64,000 nucleotides of DNA, from the NCBI GenBank assembly GCA_965213935.1, contig CBDCAO010000012.1, forward strand, positions 434,001 through 498,000, in the 5' to 3' direction. Under the pieces are notes generated by a model, which was not told where the DNA came from, searched no databases, and saw only the letters and a program-made list of their open reading frames with translations. The DNA is from Bin52 sp965213935 (GTDB lineage: Bacteria; Pseudomonadota; Alphaproteobacteria; Thalassobaculales; Thalassobaculaceae). Position numbers and translations under genes: made by a program. Each line of letters opens with the position of its first letter. Position 1 is the first letter of the stretch. This document shows, piece after piece, positions 18,730 to 27,342 of this stretch.

Positions 18730-19779
18730 ATGCGCGATCGCAAGCAGACACCGGTTGTCCTGGGTATCGAAACAAGCTGCGACGAGACGGCCGCCGCCGT
18801 GGTCGACGGCGCACGCACCATCCACTCCAGTGTCGTCCGCTCGCAGGTGCGGGAGCACCGGGAATACGGTGGGGTCGTCCCGGAGATCGCCGCCCGCTCC
18901 CACATCGAATACCTCGACGACATGATCAGCCGGGCAATGGACGAGGCCGGCGCCGGATTTCCGGATCTCGACGCCGTCGCGGCCACCGGCGGGCCAGGGC
19001 TGATCGGCGGTGTCCTTGTCGGCTCGACCATGGCCAAGGCCGTCGCACTTGCCCGTGACATTCCGTTCATCGCCGTCAACCACCTCGAGGGACACGCGCT
19101 GACCGCCAGGCTCACCGACGGTCTGCGGTTTCCCTACCTGCTGCTGCTGGTCTCTGGCGGCCACTGCCAGCTGCTCGGGGTCCTCGGCGTTGGCGAGTAC
19201 CTGCAGTACGGCAGCACCGTCGATGACGCGGTGGGCGAGGCGTTCGACAAGACCGCGAAGCTGCTCGGCCTCGGCTATCCGGGCGGCCCGGCACTCGAGG
19301 CCGCCGCCCGCGACGGTGACCCCGGGCGCATTCCGCTGCCGAGCCCGATGGTTGGGCGGCCCGGATGCTCGTTCTCGTTCTCCGGGCTGAAGACCGCGGT
19401 CCGCCACCGGGTCGCGGCGATGGAACCGCTCGATGCCGGCGATCGGGCCGACCTTGCCGCGGCATTCCAGGCTGCGGTGATGCGGTCTCTGGTGGATCGA
19501 AGTGCCAATGCGATCCGCTGCTTCCGTGCCAGCCACGGCGAGGGCCTGCCCTTCGTTGCCGCCGGCGGCGTGGCCGCCAACGCGGCGCTGCGGGACGCAA
19601 TCGAACACCTGGCCGGCGAGAGCGGAATGCGGTTTGTCGTTCCGCCACCGGCGCTGTGCACCGACAATGCCGCCATGATCGCCTGGGCCGGCATCGAGCA
19701 CCTGCGCCTCGGCCGGACCAGCGGCCTCGACTTCGCCCCACGTCCACGTTGGCCGCTTGCAGAGCTCGCGCACCGGTGA
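18730..19779 (+). CDS. tsaD: tRNA N6-adenosine threonylcarbamoyltransferase
   Basis: A 349-residue ASKHA-fold enzyme that, with TsaB and TsaE, transfers threonylcarbamoyl to A37 of ANN-reading tRNAs. Signatures are LGIETSCDETAAAVV, the metal ligands in NHLEGHALTA, the substrate loop LVSGGHCQLL, AAGGVAANAALRD and the C-terminal metal aspartate in CTDNAAMIAW. ATG 18718 is an equally possible start four residues upstream. Its TGA overlaps the GTG of gpsA by four bases, so the two are coupled. Confidence 0.96.
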   Translation: MRDRKQTPVVLGIETSCDETAAAVVDGARTIHSSVVRSQVREHREYGGVVPEIAARSHIEYLDDMISRAMDEAGAGFPDLDAVAATGGPGLIGGVLVGSTMAKAVALARDIPFIAVNHLEGHALTARLTDGLRFPYLLLLVSGGHCQLLGVLGVGEYLQYGSTVDDAVGEAFDKTAKLLGLGYPGGPALEAAARDGDPGRIPLPSPMVGRPGCSFSFSGLKTAVRHRVAAMEPLDAGDRADLAAAFQAAVMRSLVDRSANAIRCFRASHGEGLPFVAAGGVAANAALRDAIEHLAGESGMRFVVPPPALCTDNAAMIAWAGIEHLRLGRTSGLDFAPRPRWPLAELAHR

Positions 19780-20789
19780 CGACGCTGCGCATCGGCATCA
19801 TCGGCGGGGGCGCCTGGGGAACCGCGCTCGGACACCTCGCGGCGCGGGCAGGTTGTGCGACCGTGCTGTGGGCACGCGACCGGGCAGTTGTGGACGCGAT
19901 CAACGAGCGGAGCGAAAACCCGCATCGTCTGGCCGGTTGCCGGCTTGATCCGGCCCTGCAAGCGACGAACCGGATGGCGGACGCATGCGCGGCGGACGCG
20001 GTGTTGCTGGTCGTCCCCGCGCAGCAGGTCCGCGCCGTCGCGACCGGGCTTTCGGAGCACCTGCGCCCGGACACGCCGACGGTCTGCTGTGCGAAGGGTA
20101 TCGAGACGGCAACGGGCCTCATGATGTCGGAAGTGCTGGCCGCGGCCATCCCCGGCATCATGGCGGGCTGCCTGTCCGGCCCCACCTTCGCCGCCGAGGC
20201 GGTCGCCGGCACGCCAACCGCCGCCACTCTGGCATTGCCGGACCCGGGCCGGGCCCGGCAGGTCGCCGACGCACTCGCGTCCAGGTATTTTCGGCCGTAC
20301 ATCTCCACCGACGTGATCGGCGCCGAGACGGGGGGCGCGGTCAAGAACGTGCTTGCGATCGCCTGCGGCATCGCCATGAGCCGGGGTTTCGGCGAGAACA
20401 CCCGGGCTGCCCTCATCACCCGTGGACTTGCCGAAACGATCAGGCTCGCCGTCGCGCTGGGAGGGCAGGCCGAAACCCTCGCCGGCCTGGCCGGTCTCGG
20501 TGACGTGTCCCTGAGCTGCGTCAGCCGGCAGTCGCGCAACTACCGGTTTGGGGAAGCGCTGGGCCGCGGCGAAACCGTTGCCGATGCCGAGTGCGGAGCC
20601 GGCGGTGTGGTCGAGGGCCGCCACACCGCTGCCGCCGTGGTCCGCCGGGCCCGGCAGGCCGGATGCGATACGCCGATCTGCGAAGCGGTCGACCGGGTCG
20701 TCAATCATCGTGAGGATCTCGATCGTGCCATCGCGAACCTGCTCGACCGGCCACTGCGCACGGAAGGCGGCGGAGAGCCGATCGCGTAA
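19776..20789 (+). CDS. gpsA: Glycerol-3-phosphate dehydrogenase [NAD(P)+]
   Basis: A 337-residue enzyme reducing dihydroxyacetone phosphate to sn-glycerol 3-phosphate for phospholipid synthesis. The nucleotide motif IGIIGGGAWGTALG, LSGPTFAAEAVAG and the catalytic-lysine segment GGAVKNVLAIACG are conserved. The start is a GTG that overlaps the tsaD stop; a much longer upstream open frame overlaps tsaD and is not real. The tsaD-gpsA order, followed by an EVE-domain gene, is common in alphaproteobacteria. Confidence 0.95.
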   Translation: MTTLRIGIIGGGAWGTALGHLAARAGCATVLWARDRAVVDAINERSENPHRLAGCRLDPALQATNRMADACAADAVLLVVPAQQVRAVATGLSEHLRPDTPTVCCAKGIETATGLMMSEVLAAAIPGIMAGCLSGPTFAAEAVAGTPTAATLALPDPGRARQVADALASRYFRPYISTDVIGAETGGAVKNVLAIACGIAMSRGFGENTRAALITRGLAETIRLAVALGGQAETLAGLAGLGDVSLSCVSRQSRNYRFGEALGRGETVADAECGAGGVVEGRHTAAAVVRRARQAGCDTPICEAVDRVVNHREDLDRAIANLLDRPLRTEGGGEPIA

Positions 20790-20856
20790 GGTGTCGCGGC
20801 GGCGTCCCGGCGGTGGTATGGGAAACAGGCTTGGTTTCTGGCGGAGGATTGGGAAC

Positions 20857-21285
20857 ATGGCGTACTGGCTGTTCAAGTCCGAACCCGGTGCCTGGTCGTG
20901 GGATGACCAGGTTAAAGAAGGCACGGCCGAGTGGGACGGGGTGCGCAATCATCAGGCGTCAAACAACATGAAGGCGATGAAGCTCGGCGACCTTGGGTTT
21001 TTCTACCATTCGGTCAAGGAAAGACGGGTGGTCGGCATCGTCGAGGTGGTCGGAACCTACCGGCCCGACGACACCGATCCGAGCGGCCGGTTCGGCCTTG
21101 TGGACGTGCGGGCCGTGGCGCCGATGAACGTCCCGGTCACGCTTGCGGACATCAAGGCCCATCCGAGGCTCGCCGACTTCGGACTGGTCCGGCAGTCCCG
21201 CCTGTCCGTCGTTCCCGTCAGCGGGGAGCACTGGCGGATCATCTGTGCCATGGGTGAAACCGAGATCGACACGCCGCCGGCCTGA
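20857..21285 (+). CDS. EVE-domain protein
   Basis: A 142-residue protein with one EVE domain, a PUA-like fold thought to bind modified bases in RNA or DNA. It opens MAYWLFKSEPGAWSWDD and has WDGVRNHQASNNMKAMKLGD, GFFYHSVKERRVVGI and the conserved C-terminal RQSRLSVVPVSGEHW. The length is full for the single-domain form. It lies 67 bases after gpsA on the same strand; ATG 20857 follows a GGAGGATTGGGAA stretch that can act as ribosome binding site. Confidence 0.93.
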   Translation: MAYWLFKSEPGAWSWDDQVKEGTAEWDGVRNHQASNNMKAMKLGDLGFFYHSVKERRVVGIVEVVGTYRPDDTDPSGRFGLVDVRAVAPMNVPVTLADIKAHPRLADFGLVRQSRLSVVPVSGEHWRIICAMGETEIDTPPA

Positions 21286-21351
21286 GGCCGCTTGCGGGAC
21301 GCCGCGTCGCTCACTATTTTCGCGACCTCTGTGATTGGCGGAGTGGCCGGA

Positions 21352-21597
21352 ATGCCGGAAGTCGAGAACCTTGCGGGCGAGCAGCTTCGCTCGCTGATCG
21401 AGCGCATCGAAACCCTCGAGGAGGAGAAGACCGGGATCACGGCCGACATCCGCGAGATCTATGGCGAGGCCAAGAGCAGCGGGTTCAATCCCAAGGTCAT
21501 CCGGCAGATCATCCGTTTGCGCAAGATGGATGCCCACGATCGGCTGGAACAGGAAGAGCTGCTGCAACTCTACCAGCAGGCCATCGGCATGACCTGA
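21352..21597 (+). CDS. gapR: GapR family nucleoid-associated protein (DUF2312)
   Basis: An 81-residue protein made almost wholly of helix. It matches the GapR/DUF2312 family, which in Caulobacter clamps over-twisted DNA ahead of replication and transcription. The start LAGEQLRSLIERIETLEEEK and the sequence GEAKSSGFNPKVIRQIIRLR are typical. ATG 21352 gives the usual family length; an upstream in-frame ATG at 21292 would add 20 unrelated residues. It precedes hisS by 46 bases. Confidence 0.9.
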   Translation: MPEVENLAGEQLRSLIERIETLEEEKTGITADIREIYGEAKSSGFNPKVIRQIIRLRKMDAHDRLEQEELLQLYQQAIGMT

Positions 21598-21643
21598 ACG
21601 GGAGGTTCCCGCCCGGGCTCCCGCAACCCGTCAGGAGCGCCCC

Positions 21644-22984
21644 ATGTGCGCACGACTGACCCCGAAGGAACGACTCCGGCCGATCAGCGGGTTTCCGGAG
21701 TGGTTGCCCGAGATTCGCGCGATCGAACTGCAGTGGATCGACAGCCTGCGGCGGGTATTCGAAAGCTACGGCTACTGCTCGATCGAACCGCGATCGGTCG
21801 AGCCGGTCGAGGTCCTGCTCAAGCAGGGCGACACCGACAAGGAGATCTACGCGATCTCCCGCCTGCAGGAGGAGGAGGACACCGCCCCGGAACCGGCCTA
21901 CGGCCTGCACTACGACATGACGGTTCCGATGGCGCGCTATGTCGCGGCGAACATGAACGAGCTGGTCTTCCCGTTCAAGCGCTACCAGATCCAGAAGGCG
22001 TGGCGCGGCGAACGACCGCAGGAGGGGCGGTTCCGCGAGTTCCTGCAGTGCGATGTCGACGTGGTGGATACGCGCGAGATCCCGCTGCACTTCGATGCCG
22101 AGATGCCCGTGATCATGCAGGAGGCGATCGAGGCGATCGGCGCCGGACCCGTGGTGACCGGGCTGAACAACCGCAAGGTGCTGGAGGGTTTCTATTCCGG
22201 GCTCGGCATCGAGGACACCGCCTCGGCGCTGCGGATCATCGACAAGCGCGACAAGATCGGTGATGACGGGGTCGCCTCGCAACTGAAGGCGGAGCTCGAA
22301 CTCGGTGACGCGACCATCAAGCAGATGCTGGCGCTGGCGGCGATCCGCGGGACCGACCCGGCGGTCATTGACCGGGTTCGCGGCCTCTCGATCACGACGC
22401 CGCTGCTGGAACAGGGACTGGACGAGCTCGACTTCGTGCTCCGCGAACTGCAGCGCTTTCCACAGGGAACCTTCGTCGCCGACTTCTCGATCGCCCGCGG
22501 TCTCGCCTACTACACCGGCACGGTCTACGAGACCCGGTTTGCCGATTACCCGGATTTTCCGACCATCTGCGGCGGCGGGCGCTACGACAACCTGGTCGGC
22601 GACCTCGTCAACCGCCGGGTTCCCGGGATCGGCATCTCGATCGGACTGACCAGGATCCTCGCCAAGCTGGTCCGCGAGGGCCGGATCAGCCCGGGCCGGC
22701 GCGGCCCGACCGACATCCTGGTGGTGCACACCCGGGGCGCTCCGTACGAACTGGTCAGCCGGACCGCCCGTGCGCTGCGTGCCCGCGGCTGGCGGGTGGA
22801 GCAGTACCACGAGGACCGGCGGCTCAACGCCCAGCTCAGATACGCCTCGCAGAAGGACATCCCCTGGATCTGGTTTCCGCCGGCCCGGGAGGACGGTGAA
22901 CACCAGGTCAAGCACTCGCAGACCCGCCACCAGGAACCCGCCGATCCCGAAACATGGGTCCCGCGTGCGGAGGCGGCATCCTGA
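21644..22984 (+). CDS. hisS: Histidine-tRNA ligase
   Basis: A 446-residue class II aminoacyl-tRNA synthetase. Motif 1 lies in PRSVEPVEVLLKQGDTDKEI, motif 2 around FKRYQIQKAWRGERPQEGRF with EFLQCDVDV, the histidine-A signature is ARGLAYYTGTVYE, and motif 3 is GIGISIGLTRI. A C-terminal anticodon-binding domain follows from about residue 350. An AGGAG sits just upstream of ATG 21644. Its 3' end overlaps the following phosphatase frame. Confidence 0.95.
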   Translation: MCARLTPKERLRPISGFPEWLPEIRAIELQWIDSLRRVFESYGYCSIEPRSVEPVEVLLKQGDTDKEIYAISRLQEEEDTAPEPAYGLHYDMTVPMARYVAANMNELVFPFKRYQIQKAWRGERPQEGRFREFLQCDVDVVDTREIPLHFDAEMPVIMQEAIEAIGAGPVVTGLNNRKVLEGFYSGLGIEDTASALRIIDKRDKIGDDGVASQLKAELELGDATIKQMLALAAIRGTDPAVIDRVRGLSITTPLLEQGLDELDFVLRELQRFPQGTFVADFSIARGLAYYTGTVYETRFADYPDFPTICGGGRYDNLVGDLVNRRVPGIGISIGLTRILAKLVREGRISPGRRGPTDILVVHTRGAPYELVSRTARALRARGWRVEQYHEDRRLNAQLRYASQKDIPWIWFPPAREDGEHQVKHSQTRHQEPADPETWVPRAEAAS

Positions 22985-23571
22985 CCGTCCGCGACTTCCT
23001 GCTGGCGCGGCTCTACAACTGGCACCGCATCGACGCGAACCTGTTTCGCTCCGCACAGATGTACCGGGGCCATGTGCGCATCCTGCTTGCCGCACACGGA
23101 ATCGCGACGGTGGTCAACCTGCGCGGAGCCAATCCCGGGACAGGCTGGTACCAGGCGGAGCGGGACGCCTGCGCAGACCTGCGTATCGAGCATGTCGACT
23201 GCGCCCTGCACTCGCGCCGGCTGCCGACGCGCCGGCACCTGCTGGCCCTGCTCACGGCCTACGAAACCGCGGCGCGCCCGATGCTGCTCAAGTGCTCCGG
23301 AGGTGCCGACCGCAGCGCGTTCGCGGCAGCGCTCTACCTGTTGCTCCGCGACGGGCCGGGCGCGCGCGAGACGGCCCTGCGGCAGATGAAGGTGCTGCCG
23401 TATCTCCACATTCCGGGCGGGGAGCAGCGCTGGATCCGCCGGTTTCCTGAATTCCTGTGCGACGATGCCGCGGACGGCGACATCGCGGCCTGGCTACGCG
23501 GGCGGTACGAACCGGAACGGTTCGCCGACTGGCTGAGCACCCGCAACCTTGGCACCGCCTGGAGGCGGTAG
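22954..23571 (+). CDS. Cys-based dual-specificity/tyrosine phosphatase-like protein
   Basis: A 205-residue protein with a CX5R phosphatase loop, LLKCSGGADRSAF (Cys and Arg seven residues apart), and an upstream FRSAQMYRG and TVVNLRG typical of bacterial dual-specificity phosphatases. The usual HC is replaced by KC before the loop. ATG 22954 lies inside hisS, giving a 31-base overlap; a later non-ATG start near 22984 is possible. The protein could act on phosphotyrosine, lipid or polysaccharide phosphate. It converges with the gene at 23576, four bases away. Confidence 0.78.
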   Translation: MGPACGGGILTVRDFLLARLYNWHRIDANLFRSAQMYRGHVRILLAAHGIATVVNLRGANPGTGWYQAERDACADLRIEHVDCALHSRRLPTRRHLLALLTAYETAARPMLLKCSGGADRSAFAAALYLLLRDGPGARETALRQMKVLPYLHIPGGEQRWIRRFPEFLCDDAADGDIAAWLRGRYEPERFADWLSTRNLGTAWRR

Positions 23572-23575
23572 GGCC

Positions 23576-24796
23576 CTACGGTACCGGTCTGCCGACCACG
23601 CCCCGGTCGTGCAGGCTGGCGATCTGGTGCTCCGGCAGACCGAGGATATCAGCGAGTACCGCGTCGGTATCGGCCCCCAGAACTGGGGCCGGCGCGACCG
23701 GCCGGGCGTACATGTCGGCGAACCGCAGCGGCAGGCCGGCGGCCCGGTAGGTCCCGATGCCCGGCTGGGTCACGGTTTCGATCAGCGGGTTGGCCACGGA
23801 GCAGCGCGGGTCCTCCGAGAGCATCTGGGTGAAGCTCCGGTAGGGTCCCCACAGCACCCCTGCCGCGTCGAGTTCGTGTCCGACCTGTTCGAGCGAGCGG
23901 GCCTCGACCCACGGTGCGATCATCGAGACGATGGCGTCCCGCGCCCGGTACCGGTCGTCCTCGCGGCCAAGGTCCAGTCCCTCCGCGGCCTCGAGACGGG
24001 ATACCGCCACCTCGATGCCGGCGGCCGCCACCAGGCGCCGCCACTGGCCGCGGGTGAGCGCGACCAGCATCACCCGGCGTGCGTCCGCGGTCTCGAAGTC
24101 ATGCCCGAAGGCGCCGAAGATATGGTTGCCATCAGCCTGCCGGTCTCGTCCCAGCAGTTCGGCCTCGGCGACGTGCCCGAGGCCGCTTGCCGCCCACAGC
24201 GCAACGTCGGCGAGCGCCAGCCGGATCAGCTGGCCGCCGCCGCCGCGCGAACGCTGCCGCTCGGCAGCAAGGATTCCGGTCGCCGCCATGCTGCCGGTCA
24301 GCAGGTCCCACGCCGCCAGCACATGGTTGACCGGACGGCGTGTGTCGCGCGGTCCTGTCGCGAACGGAAATCCGATTGCGCAGTTGACGGTGTAGTCGAC
24401 CGCGCCGCTGCCGTCGTGACTGCCGAGAATGTTGACCGTGACCAGATCGGCCCGGCGCTCGCAGAGCCTGTGGTGGTCGAACGGGCCTCCGGGAGGCCGG
24501 TTGGTGAGAAACAGTCCGCGGTCGGGACCCGGCTGGCAGATCAGTTCGCTCACGAGTTCCCTGCCCTCGGGCGAGCGGGTATCAATCGCGATCGACTTCT
24601 TGCCCTTGTTGAGCCCGGCCCAGTACAGGCTCCGCCCCTGCCCGTCCAGCGGCCAGCGCCGGTAATCGAGACCGCCACCGACAGGATCGAACCGGATGAC
24701 CTCGGCGCCGAGCTGGGCCAGTGTCATGCCTCCCAGCGGCGCGGCGACAAAGGCCGACCCTTCCACCACCCGCAGGCCGTTCAGAATGTCATACAT
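23576..24796 (-). CDS. 2-methylfumaryl-CoA isomerase-like (mesaconyl-CoA C1-C4 transferase) family III CoA-transferase
   Basis: A 406-residue family III CoA-transferase. Its N-terminus, LRVVEGSAFVAAPLGGMTLA followed by QLGAEVIRFDPVGGGLDYRR, matches the Mct group better than ordinary CaiB/BaiF proteins. Mct moves CoA within mesaconyl-CoA from the C1 to the C4 carboxylate in the 3-hydroxypropionate bicycle. WAGLNKGKKSIAID follows as in the family. The upstream flavin monooxygenase overlaps its start by eight bases, so both are co-translated. Function is inferred from remembered similarity; a different dicarboxylyl-CoA is possible. Confidence 0.72.
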   Translation of the reverse strand: MYDILNGLRVVEGSAFVAAPLGGMTLAQLGAEVIRFDPVGGGLDYRRWPLDGQGRSLYWAGLNKGKKSIAIDTRSPEGRELVSELICQPGPDRGLFLTNRPPGGPFDHHRLCERRADLVTVNILGSHDGSGAVDYTVNCAIGFPFATGPRDTRRPVNHVLAAWDLLTGSMAATGILAAERQRSRGGGGQLIRLALADVALWAASGLGHVAEAELLGRDRQADGNHIFGAFGHDFETADARRVMLVALTRGQWRRLVAAAGIEVAVSRLEAAEGLDLGREDDRYRARDAIVSMIAPWVEARSLEQVGHELDAAGVLWGPYRSFTQMLSEDPRCSVANPLIETVTQPGIGTYRAAGLPLRFADMYARPVAPAPVLGADTDAVLADILGLPEHQIASLHDRGVVGRPVP

Positions 24797-25931
24797 GGTT
24801 GCTGTCTCCGGTCAGGAAGGTCTGGTATCTGCGCATGAAGCGCGGCGCGATCCGGCGCAGGCGCGCGTCGTCCACCTGGCCGCTGCGGGTCATGTAGTCA
24901 TGGGCGAGATCCATGGGCTCGCGATCCATGCGTCCGGCCATGGTCTCGTACCAGGCCGAACTGCAGGCACCGGCATCGAGCAGCCGGTCCACCGCCGGCC
25001 GGCGATCCGTCTCGAACGCCTCGAGGGCACGGGGGACGTCGCCCGGATGGGTGCAGAAGGCCCGCCACAGCGCGACGGCGTCCTCGAGCGCCCGGCGCGT
25101 GCCCGAACCGATCGAGAAATGAACCGTCCCGAGCGCGTCGCCGAGCAGCACGGCGTTGCCGCACCGCCAGCGACTGCGTCGCACCATCGGGAACCGGCGC
25201 CAGACCGAGCGATTCGAGATTAGCGGATTGCCGCGGAGTTCGGGCGCGAAGATACGCTCGCACCAGGCCCGGTTCGCATCGTCCGACATGCGGGCGAGAC
25301 CGGCGTTCCGCCAGGCAGTGCCGTCGCACTCGACGATGAAGGTGCTGAGATCGGGCGCGTAGCGGTAGTGATGGGCGACGAAACACCCTCCGGACGTGAC
25401 CCTGAAGGTGAGCGTCAGGGTCTCGAAGCGCTGCCGGGTCGCGTACCAGATGAACCGGTTGTCAGGGAGCGTGACCTGCTGGCCGGCGTCCGGTACCCAG
25501 TCCTGGCCGAGCGGGGAATGGGCGCCGTCGGCCGCGACCACCAGGTCGAACTCATCCCGCATCCCGCGGGTGGCAACCGTTTCGTGGCGCAGGTCCACGC
25601 CGGCGGTCTCGGCGATCTCCTCGAGGCAGGCGAGCAGCCGGCGCCGCGAGATGCCGGAAAAGCCGTTGCCGTCGACGGCAACCGCCTCGTTCCTGTGCAC
25701 GATGGTCAGATCGGACCACCGTTCGAGTTCCGGCGTGATCCGCGCACAGAGTTCCGGGTGCGCCGCCTCGAGCGCGCGAAGCGCCTGGCCGGAAAACACC
25801 ACCCCGAAACCGTAACTTGCTCCCCGGGGGTCGCGTTCGAGCACCGTGACCAGGGAAGCGGGAAACGATCGACGAAAGAGACCGGCGAAACACAGGCCTG
25901 CCGGACCTCCCCCCGCCACAAGAACACGCAT
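24789..25931 (-). CDS. FAD-dependent monooxygenase (salicylyl-CoA/anthraniloyl-CoA hydroxylase-like)
   Basis: About 380 residues with the flavin-binding start MRVLVAGGGPAGLCFAGLF, a GD motif region GNAVLLGDALGTVHFSIGSG and a DG-type motif LVVAADGAHS. The segment YGFGVVFSGQALRAL followed by GFSGISRRRLL resembles salicylyl-CoA 5-hydroxylase and the N-terminal domain of anthraniloyl-CoA monooxygenase. ATG 25931 places the Rossmann motif at the N-terminus; an ATG at 25949 would add six residues. It is the first gene of a two-gene operon with the CoA-transferase, so a CoA thioester substrate is likely but unproven. Confidence 0.78.
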   Translation of the reverse strand: MRVLVAGGGPAGLCFAGLFRRSFPASLVTVLERDPRGASYGFGVVFSGQALRALEAAHPELCARITPELERWSDLTIVHRNEAVAVDGNGFSGISRRRLLACLEEIAETAGVDLRHETVATRGMRDEFDLVVAADGAHSPLGQDWVPDAGQQVTLPDNRFIWYATRQRFETLTLTFRVTSGGCFVAHHYRYAPDLSTFIVECDGTAWRNAGLARMSDDANRAWCERIFAPELRGNPLISNRSVWRRFPMVRRSRWRCGNAVLLGDALGTVHFSIGSGTRRALEDAVALWRAFCTHPGDVPRALEAFETDRRPAVDRLLDAGACSSAWYETMAGRMDREPMDLAHDYMTRSGQVDDARLRRIAPRFMRRYQTFLTGDSNHV

Positions 25932-26061
25932 CACCCGCTCCCGCTGCATTGCGGCCGCCTACACGCGATCGGGCACGAGGGTCAAGCCGGACCGGCCGGC
26001 AGGTGACAGGCGACCGCGGTTGTCGCATGGTAGCGCTCCTTGCACCGGGAGACCCCCCGCC

Positions 26062-26988
26062 ATGACCATCCTGTTCACCCATGATGCGTGCGGCGCGCAT
26101 GACATGGGGCCCATGCACCCGGAGCGTCCGGCCAGGCTGACCGCCGTGCTCGGCGCGCTTGACGAGGACGGTTTTGCGGGTCTGGACAGGAGGCTGGCCC
26201 CGCTGGCACCGGTCGAACGGCTGGAGTCGATGCACCCGAGACCCTACATCGACCACATCCTCTCGAGTGTCCCCGAGCGCGGCCGGGTCTCGCTTGATCC
26301 CGACACCTCGCTCTCACCGGGAAGCGGCGAGGCGGCGCTGCGGGCCGTTGGGGCTGCCTGTGCGGCGGTTGACGCGGTATACGCCGGACAGGCGCCGAAC
26401 GCCTTCTGTGCGGTTCGACCTCCCGGGCATCATGCCGAGCCCGGGCGTGCCATGGGGTTCTGCATGTTCAACACGGTCGCCATCGCCGCCGCCCACGCGC
26501 GCTCTGCACACGGCGCGGGGCGCGTTGCCGTGGTGGATTTTGACGTGCATCACGGAAACGGCACCCAGGCCATGTTCTGGAACGAACCCGACCTGATGTT
26601 CTGTTCGACCCACCAGATGCCGCTTTACCCGGGCACCGGCGCGCGCGCCGAACGCGGTGCCCACGGGACCATTGTCAATGCCCCGCTGCCATCCGGGGCG
26701 GACGGGTCGGCGTTTCGCGCGGCGATGACCGAAATCGTGCTGCCGGCACTCGACGACTTCGCGCCCGAGATACTGATTGTCTCGGCGGGGTTCGATGCCC
26801 ACGTCAACGACCCGCTGGCCGGGCTTCGGCTTGTCGCCGAGGATTACGCGTGGGTGACACGGGAACTGCTGGCAATCGCGGGGCGACATGCCGGCGACCG
26901 CCTTGTCTCGTCACTGGAAGGCGGCTACGACCTCGATGGCCTGGCCGAATCGGCAGCCGCCCACGTCCGGGAACTCATGGCTGCCTGA
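26062..26988 (+). CDS. Histone-deacetylase-family amidohydrolase
   Basis: A 308-residue zinc-dependent deacetylase of the class II HDAC / acetylpolyamine amidohydrolase family. Catalytic His-His is in PPGHHAEPG, zinc ligands in VVDFDVHHGNGTQ and SAGFDAHVNDPL, and the C-terminal EGGYDLDGLA is intact. Bacterial members remove acetyl groups from polyamines, acetoin-related or small-molecule amides. The ATG at 26062 follows GGGAGACCCCCCGCC. Divergent from the flavin monooxygenase gene, with about 130 bases between. Confidence 0.92.
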   Translation: MTILFTHDACGAHDMGPMHPERPARLTAVLGALDEDGFAGLDRRLAPLAPVERLESMHPRPYIDHILSSVPERGRVSLDPDTSLSPGSGEAALRAVGAACAAVDAVYAGQAPNAFCAVRPPGHHAEPGRAMGFCMFNTVAIAAAHARSAHGAGRVAVVDFDVHHGNGTQAMFWNEPDLMFCSTHQMPLYPGTGARAERGAHGTIVNAPLPSGADGSAFRAAMTEIVLPALDDFAPEILIVSAGFDAHVNDPLAGLRLVAEDYAWVTRELLAIAGRHAGDRLVSSLEGGYDLDGLAESAAAHVRELMAA

Positions 26989-26990
26989 TG

Positions 26991-27013
26991 CCCCGGCAGT
27001 CCCTTGTCCGGGG
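26991..27013. terminator. Short GC hairpin after the deacetylase gene
   Basis: CCCCGG and CCGGGG pair with an 11-base loop directly after the stop codon at 26988. There is no T-run, so intrinsic termination is uncertain. Confidence 0.35.
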
Positions 27014-27060
27014 TTGGCCGCAACAATACACTCGGGTCCCCTCCCCCGACATGCTGGAGA

Positions 27061-27306
27061 ATGCGTGTGACAGGCGACCGAAAACCGGTTGAGACCCTCT
27101 CTTTCGAGGACGCCTTGGCGGAACTCGAGGAAATCGTCAACCGCCTAGAGGGTGGCCAGGGCAGCCTGAACGATGCGATAGAAGCCTATGAGCGCGGGTC
27201 GATCCTGAAACGGCACTGCCAGGCAAGGCTGGAGGAAGCGCGCCTGCGGGTCGAGCGTATCCGGGTACCGCAGAGTGACGCCGACGAGCTGGCTCTCGAG
27301 CGCTGA
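27061..27306 (+). CDS. xseB: Exodeoxyribonuclease VII small subunit
   Basis: An 81-residue helical subunit that binds the XseA catalytic subunit. The conserved block LSFEDALAELEEIVNRLEGG is complete and is followed by the typical SLNDAIEAYERGSILKRHCQ. xseB-ispA-dxs-tlyA is a standard proteobacterial order; the gap to ispA is 36 bases. A GTG at 27067 is an alternative start. Confidence 0.94.
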   Translation: MRVTGDRKPVETLSFEDALAELEEIVNRLEGGQGSLNDAIEAYERGSILKRHCQARLEEARLRVERIRVPQSDADELALER

Positions 27307-27342
27307 GGTAACGGTCATTTCCGCACAGCATGCGACGCGGCG

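Noticed and set aside
19112..20948. Long minus-strand frames opposite tsaD and gpsA
   Set aside because: No recognisable domain, and both plus-strand genes are well conserved.
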